A stretch of DNA of 64,000 bases from the NCBI GenBank assembly GCA_963693315.1, contig OY856188.1:189773897-189837896 (forward strand), in the 5' to 3' direction. Source of the stretch: Diogma glabrata (taxonomy: Eukaryota; Arthropoda; Insecta; Diptera; Cylindrotomidae). Of the stretch, positions 22,285-33,614 are shown piece by piece. Both the position numbers and the translations under genes were made by a program. Each line of letters begins with the position of its first letter. Position 1 is the first letter of the stretch. The notes under the pieces are model-generated. The model did not search any database, was not told where the DNA came from, and saw only the letters and a list, made by a program, of their open reading frames with translations.

Positions 22285-24784
22285 CACTGAGAAAAAAAAC
22301 ATGTTTGGACATGTTTGCGACCAATATATACATGTTTCAGTAAACCTTAATATGGTTAAATTTTAATTTTTAAACGTAATAGTTTAAATATATTACAATA
22401 ATATGTTTATTTTAACTATATTAAATTTGTCACAAATATGGCATGTTTAAAAAATCTACCTAAATTATGGTTACTAGAATTATGATTCTTAGAAACATAT
22501 AATTGTAAACAAATTTGGTTTCGAACAAAACTAATTATTATTGTTACAAACATTCCTTATCTTGCTATAGTAAAATTAACTATAATATGATGCCAAATAA
22601 CATATGTTGTCTTTAAAGTTCTATTTAATCATGATTATGTTTAATATGATTGCTAATAATAAAATAATTATTGATTGCTAATAATTGCAAATAATAAAAT
22701 ATATTTAAATATAAATGAAATTTTTGGTTCTTTAATTTTTTCAGATACATATTTAAAATTGAAAAATATAACTTTTATTTGAACTTATATCAATTTATTA
22801 TCTAACCGTATAAAAGATAACATATTAAATGACATTTCATGGAAGGACATATATGCATTTGTTTGCCATTATTATTATATTATTCAGAATTTTATTTTGA
22901 ATACCATTTTTGAATTTGTTTAAGAACATAGAAAATAACACTTTAACGTTGAATTCTAACATATTATGTTTGAATTCCTACATATTATGTTTAGTATTCA
23001 TAATCAAACATATTATGTTTCGTATTCTTAAATTCTTAATCAAATATATTATGTTTGAATAAGATTTCCAAATATGTTATTTTTGTTACGTTATATATAA
23101 ATATAATGGACACAAAAATATAATGTTTGAAAAGCGAACATGTATATGTATACATGTAAATGTATATGTACTCTTAGCCAAACATAACATGTTTGGAATT
23201 GTTTAGAAGAGATCTAAACAACTTGCTCAGTTCATTTAGTTTCGTACATTCGTTGAGTTTAGTACTTTTTTTCGTGTGTTATTTTTTATCGTTATTGGGA
23301 AATGTGAATTTAAGGCAGTGAATTTAATTAAAATAAAAAATTATTGCATTTAAATATATCTATTTACATAAAATAAAAAACCATTTCTTAATTTTTGTGT
23401 AAAAATAATAAGACTAAATTAAAATAATAAATAAACTTTAAAAAAAAAAAATAGAACCGACTTCAGAAAAAACAAAAGAGGCACAAAAAAGTGAAAAATA
23501 ACTCCATTGTTGCTTTTAGAAACAAAAATACGTTACATTTTGATTAATTTAATTTAATTATACTTACTATAGGCAAAACAATTACGCTATTAAACAAAGT
23601 TACTATATTAAAATAAATTATTATAGTTATTATAGTTGTTATAATAGTTATTATATTTTAAAAGTTATTTGTAGTACAAAACTGTTGGAAATCGGTGCCA
23701 AGCCCGAGACATATTAGTCGGTTTTTCGTCAATGTGGCACCGATTTCGAACAGTTTTGTTCTACAAATAACTTTTAAAATATAATAACTATTATAACAAC
23801 TATAATAATTATAATAAAAAGTAACTATTTCAATATAATAACTCAATATAATAAGCAACAATTGAGTTATTTTTCACTTTTTTGTGCCTTTTTTGTTTTT
23901 TCTGAAGTCGGTTCTATTTTTTTTTAAAAGCTTTTCATTTTTTTATTTTTAGTGTAGTCATAAAGCAAATGTTGGCTAGAAAGCGTTCTAAAAGTAATCA
24001 CTTCAAATGTCGGAAAAGCTTTCATTTCACTTCATTTCAGTGACAATCTATTAATTATGGTTTTGCGATTTTTGGCACAAACGGCATACATATTTCCCGT
24101 CATAGAAAATTATTTACGATAACTTCGACAAGTAAAGCAATATAATACTGCCCACAACACCCAAACAGAATAATATGTTGTGACGAAATCAACGAAAATG
24201 CATAAAAAAGATGGTTTTTTCCAATTTTCTGAATAACGGTATTTTTTACATCATAAAAAAAATTATAAGACCCTCTCGGAATAAACCCAAATAGAATACA
24301 ATTTAAATCATCCAAATCGAACGAGCCGTTTTTGAGAAATTGCATGCATGAAAAAAAACCCACAATGAAACACAGAACCTCCTTCTTTTTTGAAGTCGGT
24401 TAAAAATAGAAGAAATAGAAAGAAATAAGAAGAAATTAAAATAATAAAAATAAGAAGAGTAAAGTTATTCCACATATAATATGCTTGCGCTAAATATAAT
24501 TTTTTTAATAATATGTTTGATAGAACCTTATAAAGTTTCTAAAATATAGTTGCTAAGATAGAACCTTATAATGTTTCTAAATATACTAAACATATTATGT
24601 TAAAACAACATGATTGACGGCAAAATAGTATGGTTACTAATTATGTTTTATCTGATCATATTATGTTTATAGCAAACACAATAACAATGGTTCAAGTAAA
24701 CATGTTACATGTTTGTCATTTTCTAAACATGTACATGTTACCAGCAGAATATGTTTTGGGGTAACGATATTAATTTTCTCAGTG
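22285..24784. mobile_element. TA-flanked inverted-repeat element, 2,500 bp
   Basis: The termini CACTGAGAAAA and TTTTCTCAGTG are flanked by TA at 22283-22284 and 24785-24786. Removing it rejoins the interrupted array unit (GATTTA then TGAATCTAAACC), proving insertion. Subterminal regions are crowded with CATGTTT and the palindrome AACATATTATGTT. No transposase is readable. A separate large palindrome (23436-23930) and a segment ending TTTTTTGAAGTCGGTT near 24400 look like later insertions. The TA target suggests the Tc1/mariner group. Confidence 0.75.
23436..23930. repeat. Large palindrome with AACCGACTTC ends
   Basis: Outer arms carry ATAGAACCGACTTCAGAAAA and its reverse complement; inner arms pair over about 100 bp including AAAAGTTATTTGTAG and ATCGGTGCCA. 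The centre is about 40 bp. The left arm has extra sequence near 23515-23590. The two minus-strand frames here have no recognisable domain. Confidence 0.75.
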
Positions 24785-24786
24785 TA

Positions 24787-24909
24787 TGAATCTAAACCAT
24801 TTGGGGCGTCACCCAAACGCACACAAAAAAATTCATTCAAATCGGTTCAGCCGTTTAGAAGGAGTTCACAGTCATACACACGTACAGTAGAATTATATAT
24901 ATATAAAGA
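24787..24909 (-). repeat. Helitron 5' terminus and last array unit
   Basis: Continues the array interrupted at 22284 (GTTCAGCCGTTTAGAAGGAG) and ends at the Helitron 5' terminus TC, read on the minus strand, with A before it. Confidence 0.7.
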
Positions 24910-24987
24910 TGGGGGGATATCGCATGGAGGGATCATACGCATGGAGGGATCAGTTTTTATTAATTTGTTAATTTTTTTCTATTTTTT

Positions 24988-25652
24988 GATCCACGGGTGT
25001 GACAACCCCGCGTACTCCAGTCCCTGCTATTGGCATATGAGTTAACGTGAAATATCACATACCACTGGCAATAGCAGTGAGATATCACATACCACTGGCA
25101 ATAGCAGTGAGATATCACTAGCCAAGGTGATATCTTAGGGGTGCTGGCGGATGAACTGTATTCAGTCAACAGTAGCACTCTCAATCTTAGCTAATGAATA
25201 TTCCTTGGTGCTGGAACGCTGTAGCTTGCTCGAAGAAACGAGCCTCCATATAACTATATATCTGAGCTTTAATTATTGAAAAATATACTGCGTCCCATAA
25301 TCAGGGATTATGCCATTAGCTGGACTATTGGCAAACCAATTTTAGTTTTGTTCCTGCAAATTTTTAAAACAAATTTGCTTTTTACCTCTTATTTTATTTT
25401 TATTTTATTTTCCCTATCCTATCACGAAATATTGGCCATGTCGTATTTTATATGTGATAGGATTTATGGTTTAGTTATCCATTATTTAACAAAAAAATAT
25501 TAAAAAAAAAACAAAAAAAAACAGATTTGCGTCCATTAACATCGTTAGAACGCATGTTGTTGTGGGACCTTGGTCTTAAAAGGTTTTTATGTGTTGTTGT
25601 GACACATATTGTAATGCCTACTACACATCACATTTTATTAAAAAAAAAAAAA
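24988..25652 (+). mobile_element. Internally deleted jockey derivative, copy A
   Basis: The 5' part has GGGTGTGACAACC, a duplicated block ATATCACATACCACTGGCAA (two tandem copies near 25050-25110), GTAGCACTCTCAATC and GTGATAGGATTTAT. It then passes directly to ACGCATGTTGTTGTGGGACC, the region of the last codons of jockey ORF2, and to the 3' tail GTGTTGTTGTGACACATATT, ending in a poly(A) run at 25639-25652. All coding sequence between is absent. Copy B at 46022-46510 has the same arrangement. Open frames in this stretch are incidental. Confidence 0.7.
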
Positions 25653-26281
25653 TATATTAAAATTGTTTAAGCTAAATCAAAATTAAAAATTTTATAAATT
25701 TTGAAATAAAAGTATGTTGAACAAGTAGGCTTTTGACCAATATATTTGTTATTTCTTTTCAAACAAATCGAATAACTTTGACGACAAAGAATAACAAATA
25801 TTTTAATTAGATTAGGAAATTTGGAATCGAAAGGTTGCTTTGATAAAACTGTCTATTTTTTATAGAATCTGAACAAATACAAATGTTTTTTACTTTTTTG
25901 GGCGTAATTATGACAACAAAATACATGGTTAAAAAGTCTCACTTTAAGGTCGAAAATCAAAGTAATAAAGTAACACTTTAATACATAGGCGAATAAAAAA
26001 AAGATTACTTTAGGTTAAATGATATCTATAGTTAAATGATATCTAAGCTAAGGAACGACTCAATTCTGTTAATCAACGACGAAATTTAGGGGTTGAGTGG
26101 TGTTTGTTAAAAATAGGACTTTTTTGACAATAATTCAAAAACTGTGCATCGCAAGATTCTAAAAAAATTGTAATGTTTCTTAATTTTGGTGTTCTTTCAA
26201 ATGACACCCCACTCATGCGAGCCAAAACCCTTTTTTCACCCTTCCCCACTCCTATCAGCCTATGCATCAGCGTCGCAATAT
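25653..26281. other. No recognised gene
   Basis: AT-rich. The words GAGCCAAAACCCTTTTTTCA and TATGCATCAGCGTCGCAATA occur near 26219-26280; the second recurs near 44721-44745. Both strands have short incidental frames. Confidence 0.35.
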
Positions 26282-26873
26282 TTATGAGGACATTGTTTCG
26301 AAAAACTTTTATGAGGACATTGTTTCTAGTTTTGGGCAGCGATGTTTATCAAACATATAACTCTTTGTTAAAGCACATTTATTTTTTTAACTCTGATTAG
26401 AAATTTATTACAAAACTAACACAAAACATCTAAACGTTGCCGGAAAATTATAACAGATTATAAATAAACATAATTTAGTGAAAAGATAACACAATCACCA
26501 AACTACTCTAAAACCTCTCCATTTAGATTTTCGAGAAAATATTACAAAATCAAAAATTCATATTTCTTTCAAAGTTCTAAAACTATTATAAAAATTATAA
26601 TAAAAAAAAAATTTAAACTGTTTTTCAAAATTCTAAAAAAAGTACAAAAATTATAACAAAATCAAAAATTTCCATGTCCAATTTCATGTCATACAAATAA
26701 TTAATTTTATTTTTTTCCAAAAAATTGGGTAAAAAATTAAATGAAAATTCTTTTGACACACTTGACAATATTTTTTGATATTTTTTTGTTCATTTTTTTG
26801 AACCTAGAATGCAATAATCTAGTTTTTGGTCTCACATACCAATCCCAACCATCAAGATTTCTCCAAATTCAAT
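26282..26873 (+). repeat. FamR copy 1, 5' part
   Basis: Starts with TATGAGGACATTGTTTC (duplicated here), then GTTTTGGGCAGCGATGT and GTTGCCGGAAAAT. Next come degenerate units of roughly 55 bp of the type CAAAAATTATAACAAAATC, and then CATGTCATACAAATAATTAA. It breaks at 26873 because of the hAT insertion and resumes at 29137. The same order occurs in copies 2 and 3. Confidence 0.7.
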
Positions 26874-26974
26874 GGTACTAGTAGAGTTTCTGCTCGAGAA
26901 ATCCGGTCTCGAGATTCTCGAGAAAGAATTGTAATTTTGAACTCTCGAATTCTCGAGAATAGTTATTTGTTTAA

Positions 26975-27309
26975 CTAGGCAGCAAAATAGTAGATTGACT
27001 GCCGCGGCTTATAGTTCATAGCCGAGCGAAGCGAGGCTAGGAATTCAGCCAAGGCAGTCAATCTACCTTGCTGCCGAGTTGAACATATAATTTTTTCTCC
27101 GATTAATTACAATGATATGTAATTTAATAATTATTACTTTAAAAATAAAGCAAAATTTTAAAAATGAAAAAAAAAATCGCAATTGTTGGAAGGATTAGTT
27201 GTTATGGAAATGTCATAATAATTATAGTTTGACAAATTAAAAAATTTCTGCCAGATTCGTGGAAAAATATATGTTTATTTTTATGAAGTCTAATTATTTT
27301 GCTGCCTAG
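26975..27309. mobile_element. Nested inverted-repeat element CTAGGCAGCAAAATA
   Basis: The ends CTAGGCAGCAAAATA and TATTTTGCTGCCTAG are perfect inverted repeats inside the hAT element. The left third forms a hairpin, 26978-27075, with a perfect GTAGATTGACTGCC stem segment and the GC-rich cap CCGAGCGAAGCGAGG. The pair TTTTTTCTCCGATTAA near 27090 and CAATCGGAGAAAAAA near 27366 forms another inverted pair around it. No coding sequence or clear target duplication. Confidence 0.55.
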
Positions 27310-27784
27310 GGAGGAAAAGTGCCACTTTGCTGACTGAAATAAGTCTGCAAAATTTATATTTGCTGTCAATCGGAGAAAAAAGATATTTCCACATTTTCGA
27401 GAGTCCCATTTCTCGAGAAAAATTGTCGAGAATCACGAGATTTAAGAAACCACCATAAATCATTCAATATTATTATTTTAAGTATTTTTTTACTTAACAA
27501 AAATTGTTAATGTCAATATGCATCACTTTCTGATTGTTAAATCTAGATGTCGATGCAAACAGTAATACCTAATACGAATTTGTGATAATATTATGTTAAT
27601 TGTTATATATGTATTGGGAAAAACCTATTTTTATTTCTATGGCAAAATAACCTAAGATCACCAAAATGAAGGATTTTAATCTAATATCATAGCAAAAGAT
27701 AAATGGACAAACTTCCGCAAGCGTAGATATTTGAACGTACATTTGTATTATATTAATGGGAAATAGGAAAACCTAGGATTGATG

Positions 27785-28620
27785 CGAATTGAAGGTTCAT
27801 ATCCAGCTGAAAAAGCCTCCTACAAAAATTATGTGGCCGATATTGTTTTCACTACAAGCGATGAGCCAGTGTAATGTTGAAATACGGAAAAAATATCTCC
27901 AGCTTACCAACAGTTATGTTACAGTCATGGGAAACACCAAGCGATAATGTCCATATTTTATAAAGAAAATGAAACCAGTTAAAGAGTCAGCGAAAGTGAA
28001 ACTTCCAATAGTGATTCCAATTCAGTTGTACAACAAAATGAATTTTTAGCTGCCAATTTAGTATTGAATCAAAATTCGAGAAACGATTTCAAAAATTTGG
28101 GTTATTGTAAAATTATATAAAAACTCGCCAGTGCGCAATGCTATTTTGCAAAATTATATAAAAAAATTAAATGAAGAGAAAAACTAGTTGCCATTACTCC
28201 TGGATTGCAGAACTAAACGGAATTCTATTAAAACCATGGTTGAACGGTTTTTGTCAGTCAAGCCAGCAGTTTAAAAACCTTTAAATCTTCTAAATTTAAA
28301 TCATTTTTGGAATACTAAATAAGATTATGTAGTTGCTTTAAATATTTTGAGTGCCATTCAACCAGCCACAAAATCAATAAAAGCGTTCAACCGTCAGGCT
28401 GGCTCATTATTATCTGCAGAGGGAATGCTAAAATATATATTCAAATCTCTTCGGAAATACAATTCAGAAATAAGCTTAAATTTTTTATTTGAAATGCAAT
28501 CTCAAATTTTTAAAGGAAGAGATAACTCAATAAATTCGTTATTGAAATTTCTTCACAATCCAAAGTTAGTCAAGCCAAGGAAAATGATTTTTTTCTATTT
28601 GCTCTAAAAGCGAAATTATT
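27785..28620 (+). pseudogene. hAT transposase remnant
   Basis: Fragments in order but with stops and shifts: SYPAEKASYKNYVADIVFTT near 27790; CYSHGKHQAIMSIFYKENE near 27915; DCRTRN-like sequence with KTMVERFLSVKPA near 28200-28270; then the longest open piece, LSAIQPATKSIKAFNRQ, GSLLSAEGMLKYIFKSLRKY and NSINSLLKFLHNP (28347-28600). The order (mid-domain, RW-type motif, P-ATK-T/S segment) fits the RNase-H-like core of hAT transposases. The C-terminal dimerisation (hATC) region is only hinted at further on (28600-28900). Clearly inactive. Confidence 0.65.
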
Positions 28621-29136
28621 AAAACTGCAAAAAAATCTCTCGAAGATTATTTACAGAACCAGAAATTGATTCTTCTAATTACAATGAAAGCATTGCATAT
28701 ATCGACGAATGATATCAACGAAAGTGAAGAGCTTATATAGCCATGGGACTCAGAATTAGAGGAAAAGGGTTGCGTTGAATTAAGTTTAGAAGTATTCGTG
28801 AGAGTTTGAGAATACAGTCAACCATAAATGACAACTACCGCTCACTATCTAAGGAAATGAATATATTTGAAGCTACTGGTAAGATCACTTTCAATTTAAA
28901 CTTCTAAGAAACACTCTAATTTTAATAAAACCAACAGACTAAAAACGAGAGGAATTTTTCTGTATCTGGAAATTTTGAAGTAAACGGAGGGTTACTTTTC
29001 TTGTTAAAATTAATTTTTAATAATTCTCGAGAATCTCGAGAAATTCAAATAATTAATCCCAGTTTCTCGAGAAACACAATCGCTGATAAACTCGGGATTC
29101 TCGAATTTCGAGATTCATAAAAGGTTGAGAAATCTA

Positions 29137-29470
29137 GGTACTACTCATTATCATTTAAAATGAACGTTTTTTAGCAAAAAATATGCAAATTCCGGTATAG
29201 TTATCGAACACAGCATCCTTTCGGACTTGTCTATTGAGTATACATATTTTCAGAAACAAAAAAAATTTTGAAATCTCTCCAGCGGTTTTTTAGATTTCGT
29301 AGGTAATGATGAACGGCCGGACGGCCGGCAGACACATAGAATTTGTTTTGCTTTTTTAGAATCTGTAGGTCCTAAAACGTGGAGAAATACAAACCGAAAA
29401 AAGTAAGGGTAAGAATTTCACTTTTGGCTCGAGAATGTAATACTTAGGTCTTTCAGACCGAAGTAAAATT
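29137..29470 (+). repeat. FamR copy 1, 3' part
   Basis: Resumes FamR with AAAATGAACGTTTTTTAGC, then ACGGCCGGACGGCCGGCAGA and TTTCACTTTTGGCTCGAGAA, and ends with the hairpin GGTCTTTCAGACC followed by GAAGTAA. Confidence 0.7.
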
Positions 29471-30208
29471 GTTATTTTGTTTTGATAATACTTTATTGTT
29501 TGTTCTACTTCTATGTTTCTTACTAAGAACTGTTACGACATAATTAAAAAAAAATGCGTAAAAGAAGTCCTTGTAAATCTTTTGTTGCCGACTTTATGTC
29601 TACTATAATTATAACATAAATTTCTTTGATAAAATGATAAGATAAAATAAAACAGCTATAAATAATTGAATTATTATAAGTTATGCTTTTTTGAGTCTTT
29701 CAAGGCTCTTTCTTTATTCAAACAAAAGTTATATGGTGAAATTTATTTATAGATTTTGCTGTCTGTATGAATGGATATGATACAAATAATTTTTTATTGA
29801 TAAAACCTGAAGAATAGTTGAGAATCATTAACTTTAATATTATTCTCGGCTTGTCATGAAATATAAGCAAAAAAACTTGGCAACGCTGAACATAGATTAA
29901 CTAAAGTTTTGAAAAATATATTTTCATAGTATTAATTTTAGAAAAGTTAAGGTTTCTTAAATGAACCTATTTGTAGCAAATAAGGATGGCTGAATATAGG
30001 TCCAGCTGTGGAATATAACTATATAATGTTATATTTTTTGTGATTGCTAAAGTTAAAGTAAATAAAATTTAATTCATATTTAATTATTATTAAAGTTGTT
30101 TTTATAAGTAAAAGAAGTGATTAGACTATGCTTGGTAAGTTGATTATTAGTTTTTTATTAAAATAATTCAACAAACCTGGGGACTTAATCGACGGCTCAA
30201 CACCGTAA
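29471..30208. other. AT-rich, no recognised feature
   Basis: No frame or repeat that I can support. Confidence 0.4.
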
Positions 30209-30209
30209 C

Positions 30210-30320
30210 CAGGGTTGGAAAAATGCAAGTATTTAAAAAAAATGCAATACGTTTGCATTAAAAAAAAAATACAGTACGTTTGTATTTAAAAAAAAAATAC
30301 AATACGTTTGTATTTTTTAA
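30210..30320 (+). repeat. hAT-like terminus with 27-bp minisatellite
   Basis: CAGGGTTGGAAAAATGCAAG resembles the left end of a hAT element. It is followed by three copies of a 27-28-bp unit containing the near-palindrome AATACAATACGTTTGTATT (ACG anchors at 30249, 30276 and 30304). I found no matching right end, so this is a solo terminus. Confidence 0.45.
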
Positions 30321-30397
30321 TTTAAATCAACTCTTTGAATTAAATTAAATATAAATACTCCAAGTTTGTTTCTAAGATCGGAATGTTTAAGAACAAA

Positions 30398-30861
<464 letters not shown>

Positions 30862-32250
30862 AATATGGAGGGGCTGAAATCTCAAGCTCTGAGATATCAA
30901 GACTTCGATTTTGGTCAAGGATTTTGATATGAGGACATTGTTTTTAGTTTTGGGCAGCGATATATATCAAACATAAAACTCTTTTTTAAAGTATGTACAT
31001 GTATTTTTTTATCTCTGTTTAGAAATTTATCACAAAACTAACCCATCAATACGTTGCCGGAAAATAATAACCTGTCATAAATTAACATTATTTAGTGAAA
31101 ATAGATACAATCAGCAAACTACTCAAAAACTTCTCCATTTAGCGTTTCGAGAAAATATTACAAAATCAAAAATTCATATTTCTTTCAAAATTACAAAAAT
31201 ATTGTAAAAATTAAAAAAATCAAATATTCAAACTTTTTCCAAAATTCTAAATATATGGCAAAAATTATAACAATATCAAAAATTGAAAATTTTTTCAAAC
31301 TTCGAAAAATTATAATAAAATCAAAAATTTAAATTGTTCAAAAATTCTAAAAATATTGCAGAAACTATAACAAATTCAAAAATTTCTATGTCCAATTTCA
31401 TGTCATACAAATAATTAAATTTTTTTTTCCTTTTGGAAAAAAAAATTTAATTATTTGTATGACATGAAATTGGCGAAAAAAGTAAATGAAAATTATTTTT
31501 GACACGCTTGACAACATTTTTTTGACAAACTTATAATGCAATAAAATTCTCAATAATAATAAATTCATGTTCAATTACATTTAACATTTCATACACATAA
31601 TTAATTTTTTTTTTTCCAAAAAAAATAAATGAAAATCATTCTTTTGACACACTTGATAACATTTCTTTGACAAACTTAGAATGCCATAATTCTCAATAAT
31701 AATAATAAAATTTCATGTCATACAAATAATTAATTTCATTTTTTCCTAAAAAATTGTGTAAAAGAAATGAAAATCATTTTTTTGACACACTTGACAAGAT
31801 TTTTTTGACAAACCTAGAAGGCAATAATCTAGATTTTGGTCTCACATACCAATCCCGACCATCAAGATTTTTTTAAATTCAATGGTCCTACTTGTAATCA
31901 CTTAAAATGAACGTTTTTAAAGCAAAAAATATGCAAATTTCCTTGTTTTGACACATTTGACGGTTTTTTTTGACACACTTGACACACTTCCGGGACAGCT
32001 ATCGAACACATCGTCCTTTCAGCTCTTACCATTGAGTAAACCTATTTTTAGAAAAAAAAAAAATTTTGAAATCCCTCCAGCCGTTTTCTAGATTTCGAAG
32101 GTTGTTACGGCCGGCAGACATACATTTTTTTTGCTTTTTTAGAATCAGTAGGTCCTAAAACGTTGAGAAATGCCAAAAAATGTAGGGTAAGAATTTCACT
32201 TTTGGCTCGTGAATGCAATACTTAGGTTTTTTTAAAACCGAAGTAATAAA
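30862..32250 (+). repeat. FamR copy 2, the most complete
   Basis: Begins GGAGGGGCTGAAATCTCAAG, then TATGAGGACATTGTTTTTAG and GTTGCCGGAAAATAA. Degenerate 55-bp-type units follow (about 31170-31385), then three imperfect repeats with CATGTCATACAAATAATTAA and TTTTTTGACACACTTGACA, then GACGGTTTTTTTTGACACAC, ACGGCCGGCAGACATACA and TTTCACTTTTGGCTCGTGAA. It ends with GGTTTTTTTAAAACC and GAAGTAAT. No coding capacity, no TIR; the stable 3' hairpin is conserved across copies. Confidence 0.7.
31392..31473. repeat. Perfect 39-bp inverted repeat, 4-nt spacer
   Basis: 31392-31430 and 31435-31473 are exact reverse complements around TTTT. Copies 1 and 3 of FamR carry only one orientation of the CCAATTTCATGTCATACAAA word at this place. 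The second arm therefore arose locally in copy 2, most simply by template switching during replication. Confidence 0.85.
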
Positions 32251-32309
32251 TTAAAAATAATTGTGATGTTAAGTCGATCGTTCAAAAACAAATTTTTATC
32301 TCTTCGCTT

Positions 32310-32385
32310 TCGAATTAGTTAAATGGTTAACGATAAACTTTGATCAGAAGGACGCCGGCTCGATTCTGAACCGACCGGAATTGAG
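32310..32385 (+). ncRNA. tRNA-like SINE head
   Basis: TTAGTTAAATGGTTAACG resembles a Pol III A box, and GGCTCGATTCTGAAC lies about 40 nt later as a B box. The rest does not fold into a convincing cloverleaf, so I read it as a SINE head. The AT-rich downstream sequence may be its body, but the end is not visible. Confidence 0.45.
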
Positions 32386-32869
32386 ATAAAACATTTGTTA
32401 CGGATGTTTCGCTTTTCAAAGCAATTTTTCATTCTATTCAATTGAATATATTCATTTCCAGTGACTTATAATTCAAATTTTTTTAGCTTATGATTTTATA
32501 TCTTACACATAAATAAAACAACTGTTAAAGATATTATTTTTGTCGTACGATCAAAAATATTTTCGTACGATAAAAAATTGTTACCGCTTAGAGCGAAAAT
32601 TTTATTGTCGGCAAGAAGCAATACAAGAAGAGTTGAAATTTAGTTTCTGGCAACAAAAGAATTTTGCACAAAAGGTCCCTATAAAAAGGACCTCGCTACG
32701 CCATACTTGATGACTCATATGACATTGTAGATGATGAATAAATGTTTACTGTCGTGAGATTACTTGACATTAAAATTAAAGTGTTCAGGAAAGGATTTCT
32801 ATCAATTTTGCTGTTTGGGGGAAGTGTCTCAGAGAATGTTTAAAACTTTTAATGAACTTATGACAAATC

Positions 32870-33520
32870 GAAGGTTGATATGATAAAACGGTGTCCCTTT
32901 CAAGTGACGGGGTCCTATCGATTATTGGTAAAGAAAAGGGATTAGTAAAGAGAATCGGGATAAGAATACAGGCCTATTATCTTATCAGTGCAGCATAATT
33001 CACCAGACTTTGAAGAAGCTTTGTGCTTTGTTGTGCTTTGTTGAAGCTGTAGTGCTGTTCTGAAAAAAAAAATGGACAGCTTAGTCAAGTTAATTAATTT
33101 TATGGGGTTTCTTTCTGCTCTTCAGCACCAACCGATCAAAGAGTTTCGTTCTTAATGTGATTTGGCGTATTTTGAATTACTCCAACACAACAGTTTTTGT
33201 TGTCTAAGTAAAGGTCAAATTATTGAACGTTTCTGGCAAATAAAAGAACAAGTATTATTCTTGCAAAACCTGGATAAACAACAGCAAAGAATCACTTGGA
33301 GTTAATATAACAAACGAGCGCGCAATATGCTAGATGTGACATTTCTGAAAGACATTTCTAAAATATTGAAATGTGCTCAACACCGAAAGAATTTTTTGCA
33401 AGATTATAACACTTTGCAGAGAAAAGAAAGCTGTCTCAGTTCCTTAAAACACGTTATGAAGTTGCTCCAGCGGCAGAATGTACTAATGATATCATGAAGT
33501 TGTTCAATCTTTAAAATTGT
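32870..33520 (+). pseudogene. hAT (Charlie/ZBED-like) transposase remnant
   Basis: Scattered plus-strand pieces follow the order of a hAT transposase of the GTF2IRD2/Charlie type. They are SDGVLSIIGKEKGLVKRIG near 32900-32960, matching the catalytic (T/S)DG-P-M-GK segment. Next is MDSLVKLINFMG near 33072, then CLSKGQIIERFWQIKEQVL near 33205-33255, corresponding to the RWLSRGKVL-RF motif. Last is MLDVTFLKDISKILK near 33330-33370. Stops and frameshifts separate them and no TIR is visible. A jockey 3' tail abuts it at 33551. Confidence 0.6.
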
Positions 33521-33550
33521 TGTTACTTCAAATGGAGATAATTAACTTTC

Positions 33551-33614
33551 AAAAAGATTGTTGTTGTGACACATATTGTAATTCCTACTACACAACAAAT
33601 TTTATTAAAAAGTA
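33551..33614 (+). repeat. J1 jockey 3' tail
   Basis: TTGTTGTGACACATATTGTA, then CTACTACACAACAAATTTTA and TTAAAA: the 3' end shared with 25580, 45600, 55440 and 60150. A severely 5'-truncated insertion. Confidence 0.65.

Larger units (their letters stand above)
17270..24909 (-). mobile_element. Helitron, minus strand, with later insertions
   Basis: Read on the minus strand, the 5' end is TCTTTATATATATATAATTC preceded by A. The 3' end is GGTCCCGCTAG followed by T, so both TC and CTRR (here CTAG) termini and the A/T insertion dinucleotide are present. A hairpin with stem GGCGT/ACGCC (17282-17299) lies 11 nt before the 3' terminus, as is typical. The body holds a helicase pseudogene (18248-19009), a Transib-like insertion (19287-20098), a tandem array next to the 5' end and a 2,500-bp TA-flanked insertion (22285-24784). 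The Rep/HUH domain is not recognisable, so the copy is defective. Confidence 0.75.
26882..29136 (+). mobile_element. hAT element, 2,255 bp, inserted in FamR
   Basis: The left end TAGAGTTTCTGCTCGAGAAA and the reverse-complemented right end TAGATTTCTCAAC form short TIRs. They are flanked by GGTACTAG (26874-26881) and GGTACTAC (29137-29144), an 8-bp duplication with one change. Both subterminal regions are full of the palindrome TCTCGAGA, a pattern common in hAT ends. FamR sequence on both sides is collinear with copy 2, proving insertion. It carries a broken transposase and a nested inverted-repeat segment at 26975-27309. Confidence 0.8.

Noticed and set aside
22285..24784. hAT assignment for the CACTGAG element
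   Set aside because: The duplication is TA, not 8 bp, as shown by restoring the interrupted array unit.
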